Assembly (NCBI RefSeq): GCF_003952425.1
Contig: NZ_CP034449.1
Coordinates: 5,010,001 to 5,074,000, forward strand
Source: Mesorhizobium sp. M2A.F.Ca.ET.046.03.2.1
Lineage (GTDB): Bacteria; Pseudomonadota; Alphaproteobacteria; Rhizobiales; Rhizobiaceae
Direction of reading: 5' to 3'
DNA length: 64,000 nucleotides
In this document: positions 8,291 to 16,761 of the stretch, in pieces
Position numbering within the stretch: the first letter of the stretch is position 1
How the letters are laid out: each line of letters begins with the position of its first letter
Notes under the pieces: model-generated
Told to the model about the DNA's origin: nothing
The model's input: the letters and a program-made list of their open reading frames with translations, nothing else
Databases searched by the model: none
Translations under genes and position numbers: made by a program

Positions 8291-8659
8291 TTAGGCGGCG
8301 ATCTTGAGGAAACGGAAGCTTTCGAGCAACTGCGCGCGGTTGAAGGGCTTCAGCAGATAGCCCTGTGCGCCGGCGCGCTTGGCGCGCATGATCGCGGCCA
8401 CATCGACCTCGACCAGCGAGACCAGGATCTGGGGCTTGATGGGAGCTTCCATAGCGCGGATGCGGCGAATAAGGTCCACCGCCTGGACGTCGGCCAGCCC
8501 GCCGTCGATGACGATGACGTCCGGCATGCCGTCGGCGCAGATTTCGGTAGCCTCGACCCCGGTCGACGCCTCGACGACAATGATGTCCGAGCCGCCAAGA
8601 ATACGTTTAGCGACCTTCCTGATGACGCTCGAATCATCGACGAAAAGGCAACGCTTCAT
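8291..8659 (-). CDS. Single-domain response regulator (CheY/DivK-like), function unknown
   Basis: A 122-residue receiver domain without an output domain. The phosphorylation chemistry appears intact: acidic pair D8/D9 in FVDDSS, acceptor D52 in VIVIDGGLADVQ, Ser in ILVSLVEV, and Lys in YLLKPF. The usual N/M-P after the acceptor is replaced by GGLAD, so it is not canonical DivK or CpdR. The start at 8659 removes an unconserved extension. It lies between ctrA (convergent) and chpT (same strand, about 220 bases upstream), which suggests a link to the CckA-ChpT phosphorelay. That link is inferred from position only. Confidence 0.8.
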   Translation of the reverse strand: MKRCLFVDDSSVIRKVAKRILGGSDIIVVEASTGVEATEICADGMPDVIVIDGGLADVQAVDLIRRIRAMEAPIKPQILVSLVEVDVAAIMRAKRAGAQGYLLKPFNRAQLLESFRFLKIAA

Positions 8660-8880
8660 GTCCGGATCCTCTTTGCCATCTGCCGAACCGGCAGCCTCCG
8701 GGTAACCGGCGATGATCATAGGCCAATCTGGTAAAGAAGCTGAAAAGCCGTTAGGTAAAGTTTTTCCAAACAGGGCATCGCGCGGTTTTTGGTCACGACG
8801 CTGTTACATGGATCACGGCCGGCATTGCTCGATCTGCACAGCCGCCGCAAATATTAGCAATAAGAGATACTTCTATTTTC

Positions 8881-9510
8881 TTAGGCGGCCGTCAGCACGA
8901 TCTCTTCGGGAGTCGCGTGGATCGAGATCGTCATGTTGGCCTCGCGCGCCAGGAGCAGCGTGTAGTAAGGCTGGACCGAATGGGCGTCGATCGGCTCCTC
9001 CGGCTTATGCCCGGAATGCAGTTCGAGGAATTTCGGCGGCACGCGCAGCATCGGTCCACTGGCCGACAGCGAAAAGCGCGGTTCGGTTTCGAGGTTTTCC
9101 AGCGTGATCACCAGCTTGCCGCCGCGCGGGATCGCCGCATGGGCGACAAGAATGAGGTTGAGCAGCAGCTTGACCTTGTTCTTGGGCAGCAGCGCGCGCG
9201 AGCCGTTCCATACAAGTTCCGGTTTTTCGTTCTTCAAGAAGGCGATGGCCACGGCTTCGGCATCACCGGTGTCGATCATCATCCCGGCGGAACCCGCGGC
9301 GCCGAAGGCTATGCGGGCAAACTGCAGCCGCGCCGAGGCGTTTTTGGCGCTCTGGCGAATGAGCTTCATGGCGTCTTCGTCGGCGCCGCCTTCGTCGAGC
9401 AGTTCCAGGCCGTTGTTGATTGCGCCGACCGGCGAAATGATGTCGTGGCAGACGCGGCTGCAAAGCAGCGCTGCGAGATCGGGCGCGGAAAGAGTGAAGA
9501 GCTCGGCCAT
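8881..9510 (-). CDS. chpT: Histidine phosphotransferase ChpT
   Basis: A 209-residue dimeric phosphotransferase that passes phosphate from the hybrid kinase CckA to CtrA and CpdR. The phosphorylated histidine is H22 in LCSRVCHDIISPVGAINNGL. The C-terminal half is a degenerate Bergerat-like fold with no ATP-binding motifs, as in Caulobacter and Brucella ChpT. Length is typical. Its neighbours are the orphan response regulator downstream and divergent eipA. Confidence 0.92.
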   Translation of the reverse strand: MAELFTLSAPDLAALLCSRVCHDIISPVGAINNGLELLDEGGADEDAMKLIRQSAKNASARLQFARIAFGAAGSAGMMIDTGDAEAVAIAFLKNEKPELVWNGSRALLPKNKVKLLLNLILVAHAAIPRGGKLVITLENLETEPRFSLSASGPMLRVPPKFLELHSGHKPEEPIDAHSVQPYYTLLLAREANMTISIHATPEEIVLTAA

Positions 9511-9848
9511 CGGTGAAATCCCTGCTTAAGTCACTTGTTCACGGCTGAGCGACCGTTTTCGCGCCCGCCCACACGAATCACGTGCCTCCCCAAGGCTTTC
9601 TGAATACACAGCGCCTGAGCGCGCAGCAACAAATCCAAATTGCCGAGCCTGAAAATGGTGCGTTCACGGGGGGAAAACCGGTGGTCGGGGCTAAAGCCCA
9701 GCCTTCGAACCGCCATCTTCGTGTGGGAGCTTAATGGTTGAAAAAGGATTACGGCATAGTTTGCCCGTGATAGCCACCCTGAACGGCCGCCAAGAGCCGC
9801 AAGGGTGCGAGGCGTCGGCGAAAGTGCTCCCTGACGGAGATTGGAAGC
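9511..9848. other. Intergenic region between chpT and eipA
   Basis: About 340 bases with no gene I can support. A 61-codon minus-strand frame at 9531-9716 has no recognisable domain and no clear ribosome site. TTAATGGTTG near 9730 gives TCAACCAT on the other strand, a poor CtrA half-site. The region must contain both divergent promoters. Confidence 0.5.
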
Positions 9849-10430
9849 ATGTTTTCCCGATACTACGACCGGACATTCGTCCGTGTCCTTACCGTGACCA
9901 TCACACTCCTAGGGGCTTTGATCCTTTCGACCGCGGCATCGCGGGCTCAACAGTACACAGCTCAGGAAATCATCGATTCCGGTCATAAATTCTTCGGCGA
10001 GACATCCGGTGGCCTGGCCACAGTCGTCGAGAAGATATTCGCGTCCTACGGCCTGCCGAACGGCTACCTGCTGGGCGAGGAGGGGTCCGGGGCCCTCATC
10101 GGCGGCCTGACCTATGGCGAGGGGACGCTCTACACCAAGAACGCCGGCGACCATAAGGTATTCTGGCAAGGGCCGTCGCTCGGCTGGGATTTCGGCGGCG
10201 AGGGCTCCCGGGTGATGATGCTGGTCTACAACCTCGACGACATCAGCAGCCTCTACAACCGCTTCGGCGGCGTTGCGGGCTCCGCCTATGTCATTGCCGG
10301 CGTGGGCTTCAACGTGCTGCAGAGCAATCGCGTGCTGCTGGTGCCGATCCGCACCGGCGTCGGCGCCCGCCTCGGGGTCAATCTCGGCTATCTGAAGCTC
10401 ACCGAAAGGCCGACCTGGAACCCGTTCTGA
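9849..10430 (+). CDS. eipA: EipA-like periplasmic envelope protein (DUF1134)
   Basis: A 193-residue protein with a signal peptide (VRVLTVTITLLGALILSTAA, cleavage near ASRAQ) and the DUF1134 domain. The latter includes FGETSGGLATVVEKIFASYG and a repeated pattern of Gly-rich beta strands such as PSLGWDFGGEGSRVMMLVYN. In Brucella abortus the homologue EipA is a CtrA-regulated periplasmic protein needed for envelope stress resistance. It lies beside chpT there too. The conserved neighbourhood supports orthology. Confidence 0.88.
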   Translation: MFSRYYDRTFVRVLTVTITLLGALILSTAASRAQQYTAQEIIDSGHKFFGETSGGLATVVEKIFASYGLPNGYLLGEEGSGALIGGLTYGEGTLYTKNAGDHKVFWQGPSLGWDFGGEGSRVMMLVYNLDDISSLYNRFGGVAGSAYVIAGVGFNVLQSNRVLLVPIRTGVGARLGVNLGYLKLTERPTWNPF

Positions 10431-10564
10431 TCGGGTTCTGCCCGTTACAATCGCTCGGACCGTGCTGATCACGCCGCGGCAAGCTCTTGCCGCAGCGTTG
10501 AATTTCCGCCATGCCAAGATGGCACAATCCAGCGATTGCCGCTCCGTAAAGTGGATAGCTCGCC

Positions 10565-11707
10565 TTGGTCCAGTCGGTTCTGTTCTTCGCACTCGGTTTC
10601 CTGTGCGCCGTTTTCCTGGTGTCGCTGATCGCGCCGGCGGTCTGGCGGCGGGCCGTCGTGCTGACGCGCAGACGCCTGGAGGCGTCGCTGCCGCTGACAC
10701 AAGCCGAGATCCAGGCGGACAAGGACCGGGTCCGGGCGGAATATGCAATGACGACGCGCCGGCTGGAGATAACCGTCAAGAACTTGCAGGAGAAGGTGGC
10801 CGAGCAGCTGGTGGAGATCGCTCGCGGGCACGAGGCCCTGAAGGGGCTCGCGGTCGAAAAGAAGGACAAGAACCAGGCGCTCTCCGATTTGCAGGCCAAA
10901 AATGCGGAGCTCAGGCAACGCGAGGAGGATTTGCACCGCCTCTCGGAAAAGCACGCGCAGGCCGAGCGGGCGTTGGAGAAGCGTGCGCTGGAGCTGCAGA
11001 AGCTCGAGCAGATGTATGATGACGCCAGTTTCTCGTCGTCGAACCGCCAGATCGAGCTGGTTGCGCGCGAGTCCGAGCTGGAAAAGCTCGCCAGCGACAT
11101 CGCGTTGCTCAAGGGCCAGCGCAAGGAGGCGGACCGCCACAGCCAGGAAATCGCCTCGGAAAGCAAGGCTGCGCGCGAAGCGTTGAAGGTCGAGAAGAAG
11201 AAAACGGCCGAGCTCGAGAAGAAGGTGGAGCGGCTGCTCGCCACGCTCGCCGACCGTGAGGAGAAGCTCGACCGGCGCGAGAAGGACCTTGCTCGAATGC
11301 GCGAACGTTCGAAGGAGACCGCCGTGGCAAACGGCGTCGCGCGGCTGACTGCCGGCCCGGATGCGAAAAGCGACGATGTCGACAAGGCGATCGCCAAGCT
11401 CGAGGCCGACCGGGAACGGCTGGAGGCAAGGCTGACGGCCCTGGCGCGTGAGAACAAGCGGCTGAAAACCGATCTTGCCGACTCGGGGACAGTAATGCCG
11501 GAATCGGCGGGCGATGCACGCTCCGGCGCCGGCCTTCGCGAACAGATGAACGAACTGGCGGCCGAGGTGGTCAATCTGACGATGAAGCTCGAAGGGCCGG
11601 ATTCCACTATCGCCAAGGCGCTGGCGAGTGAGGGGCAGCAGAATGGGCGCGGCATCAGCCTTGCCGACCGCGTGAGGGCGTTGCAGAAGGCCGGCTCGTC
11701 CAACTGA
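10565..11707 (+). CDS. Membrane-anchored long coiled-coil protein, unknown function
   Basis: A 380-residue protein with an N-terminal transmembrane segment (SVLFFALGFLCAVFLVSLIA) and a basic stretch RRAVVLTRRRLE. An almost unbroken coiled coil then runs from about residue 45 to 310, very rich in Glu, Lys, Arg and Leu. The C-terminus has a short conserved-looking segment LREQMNELAAEVVNLTMKLE. The start is a TTG, since no ATG precedes the membrane segment. I recognise no named family. The topology suggests an inner-membrane anchor with a cytoplasmic rod. It follows eipA by 134 bases, so it may belong with envelope functions. Confidence 0.75.
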   Translation: MVQSVLFFALGFLCAVFLVSLIAPAVWRRAVVLTRRRLEASLPLTQAEIQADKDRVRAEYAMTTRRLEITVKNLQEKVAEQLVEIARGHEALKGLAVEKKDKNQALSDLQAKNAELRQREEDLHRLSEKHAQAERALEKRALELQKLEQMYDDASFSSSNRQIELVARESELEKLASDIALLKGQRKEADRHSQEIASESKAAREALKVEKKKTAELEKKVERLLATLADREEKLDRREKDLARMRERSKETAVANGVARLTAGPDAKSDDVDKAIAKLEADRERLEARLTALARENKRLKTDLADSGTVMPESAGDARSGAGLREQMNELAAEVVNLTMKLEGPDSTIAKALASEGQQNGRGISLADRVRALQKAGSSN

Positions 11708-11748
11708 GGAGACGATCGCGAGGCGCCCCCGGACTGTTCCGCGGGCCA

Positions 11749-12435
11749 CTACCGGTTTGAAAAGTGATGCAAAGCGACGGCCGAAGCTGCCGCGACGTTC
11801 AGGCTGTCGAAGCCTTTCGCCATGGCGATCCGTACCGTGTGCAGTCTGGCAAGCAGCTCTTGTGGCAGGCCTTCGCCTTCAGTGCCGAGATAGAGCGCCA
11901 GGCGTGCTGGCCGCTCCGCATCGCGGATGTTGGTTGCGCCACGCGGCGAGAGCGCGAACTGGCTGAAGCCAAGCCGATCGAGCGTCGCGGTGAAGGCTGC
12001 GGTATCGTCGAAGGACGCGAAGGGAACCTTCAGCGCCGCGCCGACCGAAACGCGGATCGCCTTGCGGTAAAGCGGATCGCAGCAGGTCCGGTCGAGCAGT
12101 ACCGCGTCCGCGCCGAAGGCCGCGGCATTGCGGAAGATCGCCCCCATATTGTCGTGATTGGAGATGCCGACCAGGACGACGGCCAAGGCTTGCCGAGGCA
12201 AGTCTTGCACCAGAAGCTCGGCGGGCGCCGGATCGCCGCGCATGCCGATCGCCAGGACGCCGCGATGCATGTGGAAGCCGGCGATCCGGTCCATGACCTC
12301 GCCGGCCGCGACATAGATCGGGAAATCCGAAGGCGCCTTGCGCAGGATTTCCTGCAGGCCCGCCAGCCGATTTTCGAGGATAAGAGCCGACTCGGCAGCG
12401 AAGCGCCCTGTCGACAGCAAGAGGTCCAGCACCAC
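11749..12435 (-). CDS. SpoU/TrmH-family RNA methyltransferase, 5' end broken by a frameshift
   Basis: A SPOUT-class SAM-dependent RNA 2'-O-methyltransferase. All three family motifs are present: NHDNMGAIFRNAAAFGADAV, ALYLGTEGEGLP and FDSLNVAAASAVALHH. As read, the frame can only start at GTG 12435. Upstream, an ATG at 12546 gives MNIIPIDDPQDPRVAAY in another frame. Removing one base near 12496 would join it to HIRERDLVGRHGRF and restore a full-length protein of about 265 residues. The gene is therefore truncated or frameshifted in this sequence. Confidence 0.85.
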   Translation of the reverse strand: MVLDLLLSTGRFAAESALILENRLAGLQEILRKAPSDFPIYVAAGEVMDRIAGFHMHRGVLAIGMRGDPAPAELLVQDLPRQALAVVLVGISNHDNMGAIFRNAAAFGADAVLLDRTCCDPLYRKAIRVSVGAALKVPFASFDDTAAFTATLDRLGFSQFALSPRGATNIRDAERPARLALYLGTEGEGLPQELLARLHTVRIAMAKGFDSLNVAAASAVALHHFSNR

Positions 12436-12599
12436 CTTGCCTTCGGCGACGAAGCGGCCGTGGCGGCCGACGAGGTCACGCTCGCGGATGTGGAAGATAG
12501 GCGGCGACGCGCGGGTCCTGGGGATCGTCGATAGGGATGATGTTCATACAGGCCTCGCCGAGAATGGTCAGCGAGGTAATGAGCCACTGGCGCCGCGGG

Positions 12600-12938
12600 T
12601 CAAGCCCCGGCGCGACGCAACCGATAGGCCATCTGAGAGAGATCGCCGTCGCCGAAAATGCCTTCCAGCATGCGCAGCAATTCGCGCACCGCTTCGGATT
12701 TGCAGGAATAGTAGATCATCTGGCGGTCGCGCCGGGTCTCGACAAGATCGAGCGCCCTCAGCTTGGCGAGATGCTGCGACAGCGCGGACTGGCTGAGTTG
12801 CACCTTTTCGGCGATGGCGCCGACCGACATTTCTTCGTCGATCAGATGGGCCACGATCAGCAAACGCTTTTCGTTACCCATGAGAGTGAGAAAGGCGGCG
12901 GCCGATTCCGCATTGGCCATTAGTCTGTTTGAGATCAT
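12600..12938 (-). CDS. ArsR-family transcriptional regulator, NolR-like
   Basis: A 112-residue winged-helix repressor. The core is FLTLMGNEKRLLIVAHLIDE, then VGAIAEKVQLSQSALSQHLA and the wing RRDRQMIYYS. The SQSALSQHLAKLR recognition helix and the RRDxQxIYYS wing are close to rhizobial NolR, a regulator of nodulation genes. No metal-binding CxC motif is visible. Close orthology to NolR is possible but is not shown by context, since no nod genes are nearby. A GGGGGA site supports the start at 12938. Confidence 0.85.
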   Translation of the reverse strand: MISNRLMANAESAAAFLTLMGNEKRLLIVAHLIDEEMSVGAIAEKVQLSQSALSQHLAKLRALDLVETRRDRQMIYYSCKSEAVRELLRMLEGIFGDGDLSQMAYRLRRAGA

Positions 12939-13096
12939 AGATCCCCCAAGGGTCCTGGCTCATCCTGGCGCCAGGGGGCAATGGCGCCTGATTCCACAAT
13001 GTTCAGATGTCGACAGGCGCTGCTGAATCAGCGCCATAACAAAGGTAGATCATTTCGTTTAACTATCAAGCGTTGCTTTCGCCGGCGCGCGATCAA

Positions 13097-13867
13097 CTAT
13101 CGCTCTTGCTCTGCCGCGCGTCCCGTTTTCGCCATCTGGACGAGCACCGAACGCAATTCGCGCGCGGCTTGCAAAGGCTGGGGAAAGAAGATCCTGCAGG
13201 TCGCGTCCGGTGCGGCGAGATCCATGCCGTCGGCATCGAAGCCGGTGACGGTCCAGCCGTCGCCCGCGGCGCGGCCGAAGTGACGGGCATAAAGGGCAAT
13301 CGCGTCGCGATGGTCGGCATTCATGTGATCGAGTGCTGCCTGCTCGCTGCCGGCCAGTTCCTCGACAAGGGCGCCGCCGATGATGAAATCATCGCGCTCG
13401 AGAAGATAGGCCTTGCCGAAGCCGCCATTCAGGCTGGCGCGCCCAGGCTCGAGCCGGAAGAACGAGAAATCGCCGAGTTCGGCATAAAGCTTGGCCTTCG
13501 GATTGCGATTGAGGTAGCGGCGTTCGGCTCGGACCTGGTCGGCCGATCCCCGCTCCAGCCGCACGGCCCGGCATGCCAGGCTGATGCGCGGATACGCCAG
13601 CGGATCGCCCTTGCCGGGTTCGCCAAGCAGCAGCGAGCAGCGCGGATCGGCGACAAGCGCACTGGTGTGCGCGGACAGCATCGAGATCAGGATCAGCGGC
13701 GCGCCGTCGATGTCGGTGGCGACGCCGACCCTGCTCGCCAGCGGCGCGCCGGTGCCGGGCTCGATAACCGCGAGCGCGCCGAAACGCGCTGCGCGGATCA
13801 AGGTTTTCGCCAACCTGATCGCTTCGGCGTCGGTCTGGCGAATGACATCTTTTTTCGATTCGGTCAC
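13097..13867 (-). CDS. HugZ-like haem-utilisation / pyridoxamine-phosphate-oxidase-fold protein
   Basis: A 256-residue protein with an N-terminal FMN-binding split-barrel domain (ARFGALAVIEPGTGAPLASRVG) and a C-terminal DUF2470-like domain. The latter is visible in AALDHMNADHRDAIALYARH, followed by the DGMDLA segment. This two-domain plan is that of HugZ, a haem-degrading protein of iron acquisition, and of related proteins of unknown role. No haem transport genes adjoin it, so haem oxygenase activity is inferred only from architecture. Confidence 0.75.
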   Translation of the reverse strand: MTESKKDVIRQTDAEAIRLAKTLIRAARFGALAVIEPGTGAPLASRVGVATDIDGAPLILISMLSAHTSALVADPRCSLLLGEPGKGDPLAYPRISLACRAVRLERGSADQVRAERRYLNRNPKAKLYAELGDFSFFRLEPGRASLNGGFGKAYLLERDDFIIGGALVEELAGSEQAALDHMNADHRDAIALYARHFGRAAGDGWTVTGFDADGMDLAAPDATCRIFFPQPLQAARELRSVLVQMAKTGRAAEQER

Positions 13868-13903
13868 AAGCTCACCCGAGATAAGTTGATTTCTGCTCTC
13901 CGG

Positions 13904-15091
13904 TTATCGGCCGAGTACACCCGCCTTTGCAAGGGCCGCGATTTCCTCCTGGCTGAAGCCAAAACGGGCCAATATGCTTGCGGTCTCGCGATCAGCGGCG
14001 GCCGGTGCTGCCGCAGCCGCTGCCGGGGCTTGCGAGAAACGCGGCGCCGGCGCCGGGCGTTCGAACCCGCCAGACGTCACAAAGCTTTGCCTGGCGCGAT
14101 TGTGCGGGTGGTTCCTGGCTTCGACCAGCGACAGCACGGGCGCGACACAGGCATCGGACGTGGCGAAAAGCTCGGCCCACTCGTCGCGCGTTTTCTCCCT
14201 GACCCGCTCGGCAATGGCGGCGCGCATCGCGGGCCACGACGATCTGTCATATTGGCTGCCGACAAAATGCCCGGCGAGCGGCAGCAGCCTGGCGAATTCG
14301 CCGAAGAAGCGCGGTTCGAGGCAGCCAACGGCAATGTGCCTCGCGTCCGCCGTCTCATAGGTGTCGTAAAACGGCGCGCCGGAATCGAGCAGGTTCTCGC
14401 CGCGCCTGTCGCTCCACAGACCAGCGGCCATGTAAGCGTGGATGGGTGCGGCGAGCATTGAGGCCCCCTCGATCATCGAGGCATCGACCACCTGGCCCTT
14501 TCCGGTCAGCGAACGCTGGAAAAGGGCGGCGAGCATGCCGGCAATCAGCATCATCGCGCCGCCGCCTTGATCCGCGACGAGATTGAGCGGCGGCACCGGC
14601 GGCGTGTCCTTCCTGCCGATCGCGTGCAGCAGGCCCGCATAAGCGAGATAGGTGATGTCGTGCCCGGCTCGCCCGGACAGCGGTCCGTCCTGGCCGAACC
14701 CGGTCAGTCGGCCATAGATCAGCGCCGGATTGTGTTGGAGCAGAATATCGGGCCCGAGGCCGAGGCGCTCCATCACACCGGGGCGGAAGCCTTCGACAAG
14801 CAAGTCGGCCCGTGCCGCGAGCCGCAGCAACAGCTCCGTGCCCGCCGGACGCTTGAGGTCGAGCTTGAGGATGGAACGGCCGTGCCGGTCGAGGTTGTAT
14901 TCTTCAGGCGGGTTCAGAAGCGGCTGGCCGGCATCGGCGCGTTCGATCCGCAACACATCGGTACCCATCTCGGCCAGCATCAGGGCGGCAAGCGGCACCG
15001 GACCAAGCCCGGCCATCTCGATGACTTTCAGGCCGGCGAGCGGGCCTGTCCTTTCGGTGGAAACACCGGCACCTGTCGGCGATCCGGTCAT
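13904..15091 (-). CDS. CaiB/BaiF (family III) CoA-transferase or alpha-methylacyl-CoA racemase
   Basis: A 395-residue protein. The N-terminal LAGLKVIEMAGLGPVPLAAL and the LDLKRPAGTELLLRLAARAD segment are typical of alpha-methylacyl-CoA racemases. The GHDITYLAYAGLL motif contains the conserved aspartate-bearing region. A Pro/Ala-rich linker at about 350 precedes a small C-terminal helix. It begins 4 bases after the SDR at 15096, so both are one operon handling branched acyl-CoA or steroid-like substrates. The racemase reading is preferred over CoA transfer because of the GLxGxVPxA start. Confidence 0.82.
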   Translation of the reverse strand: MTGSPTGAGVSTERTGPLAGLKVIEMAGLGPVPLAALMLAEMGTDVLRIERADAGQPLLNPPEEYNLDRHGRSILKLDLKRPAGTELLLRLAARADLLVEGFRPGVMERLGLGPDILLQHNPALIYGRLTGFGQDGPLSGRAGHDITYLAYAGLLHAIGRKDTPPVPPLNLVADQGGGAMMLIAGMLAALFQRSLTGKGQVVDASMIEGASMLAAPIHAYMAAGLWSDRRGENLLDSGAPFYDTYETADARHIAVGCLEPRFFGEFARLLPLAGHFVGSQYDRSSWPAMRAAIAERVREKTRDEWAELFATSDACVAPVLSLVEARNHPHNRARQSFVTSGGFERPAPAPRFSQAPAAAAAAPAAADRETASILARFGFSQEEIAALAKAGVLGR

Positions 15092-15095
15092 CCCG

Positions 15096-15857
15096 CTATT
15101 TCGGCGCCATGCGGATGGCGCCGTCGAGGCGGATGGTCTCGCCGTTCAGCATCTGGTTCTCGATGATGTGGAGGGCAAGGGAGGCATATTCCGCCGGCTC
15201 GCCGAGCCGCGGCGGGAAGGGCACGGCGGCGCCGAGCGAATCCTGCACGTCCTGCGGCATGCCGGCCATCATCGGCGTCTTGAAGATGCCGGGCGCGATG
15301 GTGCAGACGCGAATGCCGGAGCGCGCCAGATCGCGCGCCACCGGCAGCGTCATGCCGACGACGCCGCCCTTGGAAGCGGCATAGGCGGCTTGCCCGATCT
15401 GGCCGTCATAGGCGGCAACGGAGGCGGTGTTGACGATGACGCCGCGCTCGCCCCCAACAAGCGGATCGAGCTTCGCCGCCCGATCGGCAACGAGGCGGAT
15501 CATGTTGAACGTGCCGATCAGGTTGATCTCGATAACCTTGCGGTACTGGTCGAGCGGATGCGGTCCGTCCTTGCCGATCGTCTTCACGCCGATGGCGATG
15601 CCTGCGCAATTGACCAGGATGCGCGGTTCACCGAGCTTTGCAGCCACTTCGGCGATCGCGGCCGTGGCGCTGTCGCCGCTAGAGACGTCGCATTGGACCG
15701 CGATGCCGCCGATGTCGGCCGCGACCTTCGCCGCGCGCTCGATGCCGACATCGAGGATGGCGACGCGAGCACCCTTGTCGGCAAGCGTGCGCGCCGTTGC
15801 CTCGCCAAGACCCGATCCGCCGCCGGTGACGATCGCAATCTGGCCGTTCGGGTTCAT
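15096..15857 (-). CDS. 3-hydroxyacyl-CoA dehydrogenase-like SDR
   Basis: A 253-residue short-chain dehydrogenase similar to type 2 (HSD17B10-like) 3-hydroxyacyl-CoA dehydrogenases. The NAD motif is [20 protein letters not shown] is the NNAG equivalent. The catalytic Ser and YxxxK lie in [20 protein letters not shown] with the lysine following, and the C-terminal part is [17 protein letters not shown]. It precedes the racemase gene by 4 bases and probably supplies beta-oxidation of branched acyl-CoAs. Confidence 0.87.
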   Translation of the reverse strand: MNPNGQIAIVTGGGSGLGEATARTLADKGARVAILDVGIERAAKVAADIGGIAVQCDVSSGDSATAAIAEVAAKLGEPRILVNCAGIAIGVKTIGKDGPHPLDQYRKVIEINLIGTFNMIRLVADRAAKLDPLVGGERGVIVNTASVAAYDGQIGQAAYAASKGGVVGMTLPVARDLARSGIRVCTIAPGIFKTPMMAGMPQDVQDSLGAAVPFPPRLGEPAEYASLALHIIENQMLNGETIRLDGAIRMAPK

Positions 15858-15884
15858 GCAAGCCTCCCAGGATTCCGGATTATG

Positions 15885-16490
15885 CTACGAAGCCCGCAAA
15901 GGCGGCGCAACCGCAATAGCCGGGTCGATCGAGAGCGACGCGCTTGCTGCCGGGCGCGCCAATGCCGGCGCTAACTCCGCGACCCTTGCCATGCTGGCGT
16001 GGCCGACTTCGCCGGCGAAGCGGGCGACGGCGCCCGGCTTGATCTCGTGATGCAGCAGCCGGTCGAGGTCGACCGGGCGTGGCATGGTGATCTGCCCGCG
16101 CGGGAAGCGCTTGAAGCCCAGCGGTCCATAATACGGCTCGTCGCCGACCAGGATGACGGCAGGCGCACCGGCCTTCCTGGCCGCTTCCAGCGCGATCGTG
16201 ACCAGCTTGCGGCCGATGCCGAGATTCTTGAAGGCGGGGCGCACCGCAAGCGGGCCGAGCATCATGGCGCGTCCCGCGCCCGCGGCCACGCGCGTCATGC
16301 GCACCGAGGCGATGACCGTATCGTCCTTGACGGCGACATAGGACATCGAGCGGTCATGCCCGCCCGACTCGCGGATCTTGTAGGCGGCAAGCACGAAGCG
16401 GCCCGGGCCGAAGGCCTCGTCGTTGATGGCTTCGATTTCAGCATCATGGGCCGGGGTTTCCGGCAGGTATTTCACGTCGGCAAGGCTCAT
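15885..16490 (-). CDS. GNAT-family N-acetyltransferase (YhbS-like)
   Basis: A 201-residue protein. The acetyl-CoA loop is seen in LGPLAVRPAFKNLGIGRKLV (R/Q-x-x-G-x-G/A type) and the YYGPLGFKRF motif is typical of the YhbS group. The ATG at 16490 fits the conserved MSLADVKYLPETPAHD start. The C-terminal 40 residues are Ala-rich and unconserved in look. The acceptor is unknown. Confidence 0.8.
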   Translation of the reverse strand: MSLADVKYLPETPAHDAEIEAINDEAFGPGRFVLAAYKIRESGGHDRSMSYVAVKDDTVIASVRMTRVAAGAGRAMMLGPLAVRPAFKNLGIGRKLVTIALEAARKAGAPAVILVGDEPYYGPLGFKRFPRGQITMPRPVDLDRLLHHEIKPGAVARFAGEVGHASMARVAELAPALARPAASASLSIDPAIAVAPPLRAS

Positions 16491-16761
16491 GGTCTTTGCG
16501 TTCCGGTATGCGAGGAAGGTTTGCTGCAAAGCGGCAGCGTTCGCCAGTCAGCGCTTGTTAAGCGCGGGCGCCCTTTCGTCGTCGGTCGAACCGGATCGCG
16601 GCAAAGTCGAACATGGGCGCCTCCGCTAGCACCAATTTTGTGCCGCTGCAATCGGCGCTTTTTGTCTTTCTTTGTGTCATTTGACGAACTGTTCAGCGCC
16701 GAAGGGCTTCGCCAACCCGGCTATCGGCCTAGATTGTTGCGAACCCCAGGGAGATTGCCGC

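Noticed and set aside
9531..9716. 61-codon minus-strand frame between chpT and eipA
   Set aside because: No ribosome site, no domain, and it covers the expected promoter region of the divergent genes.
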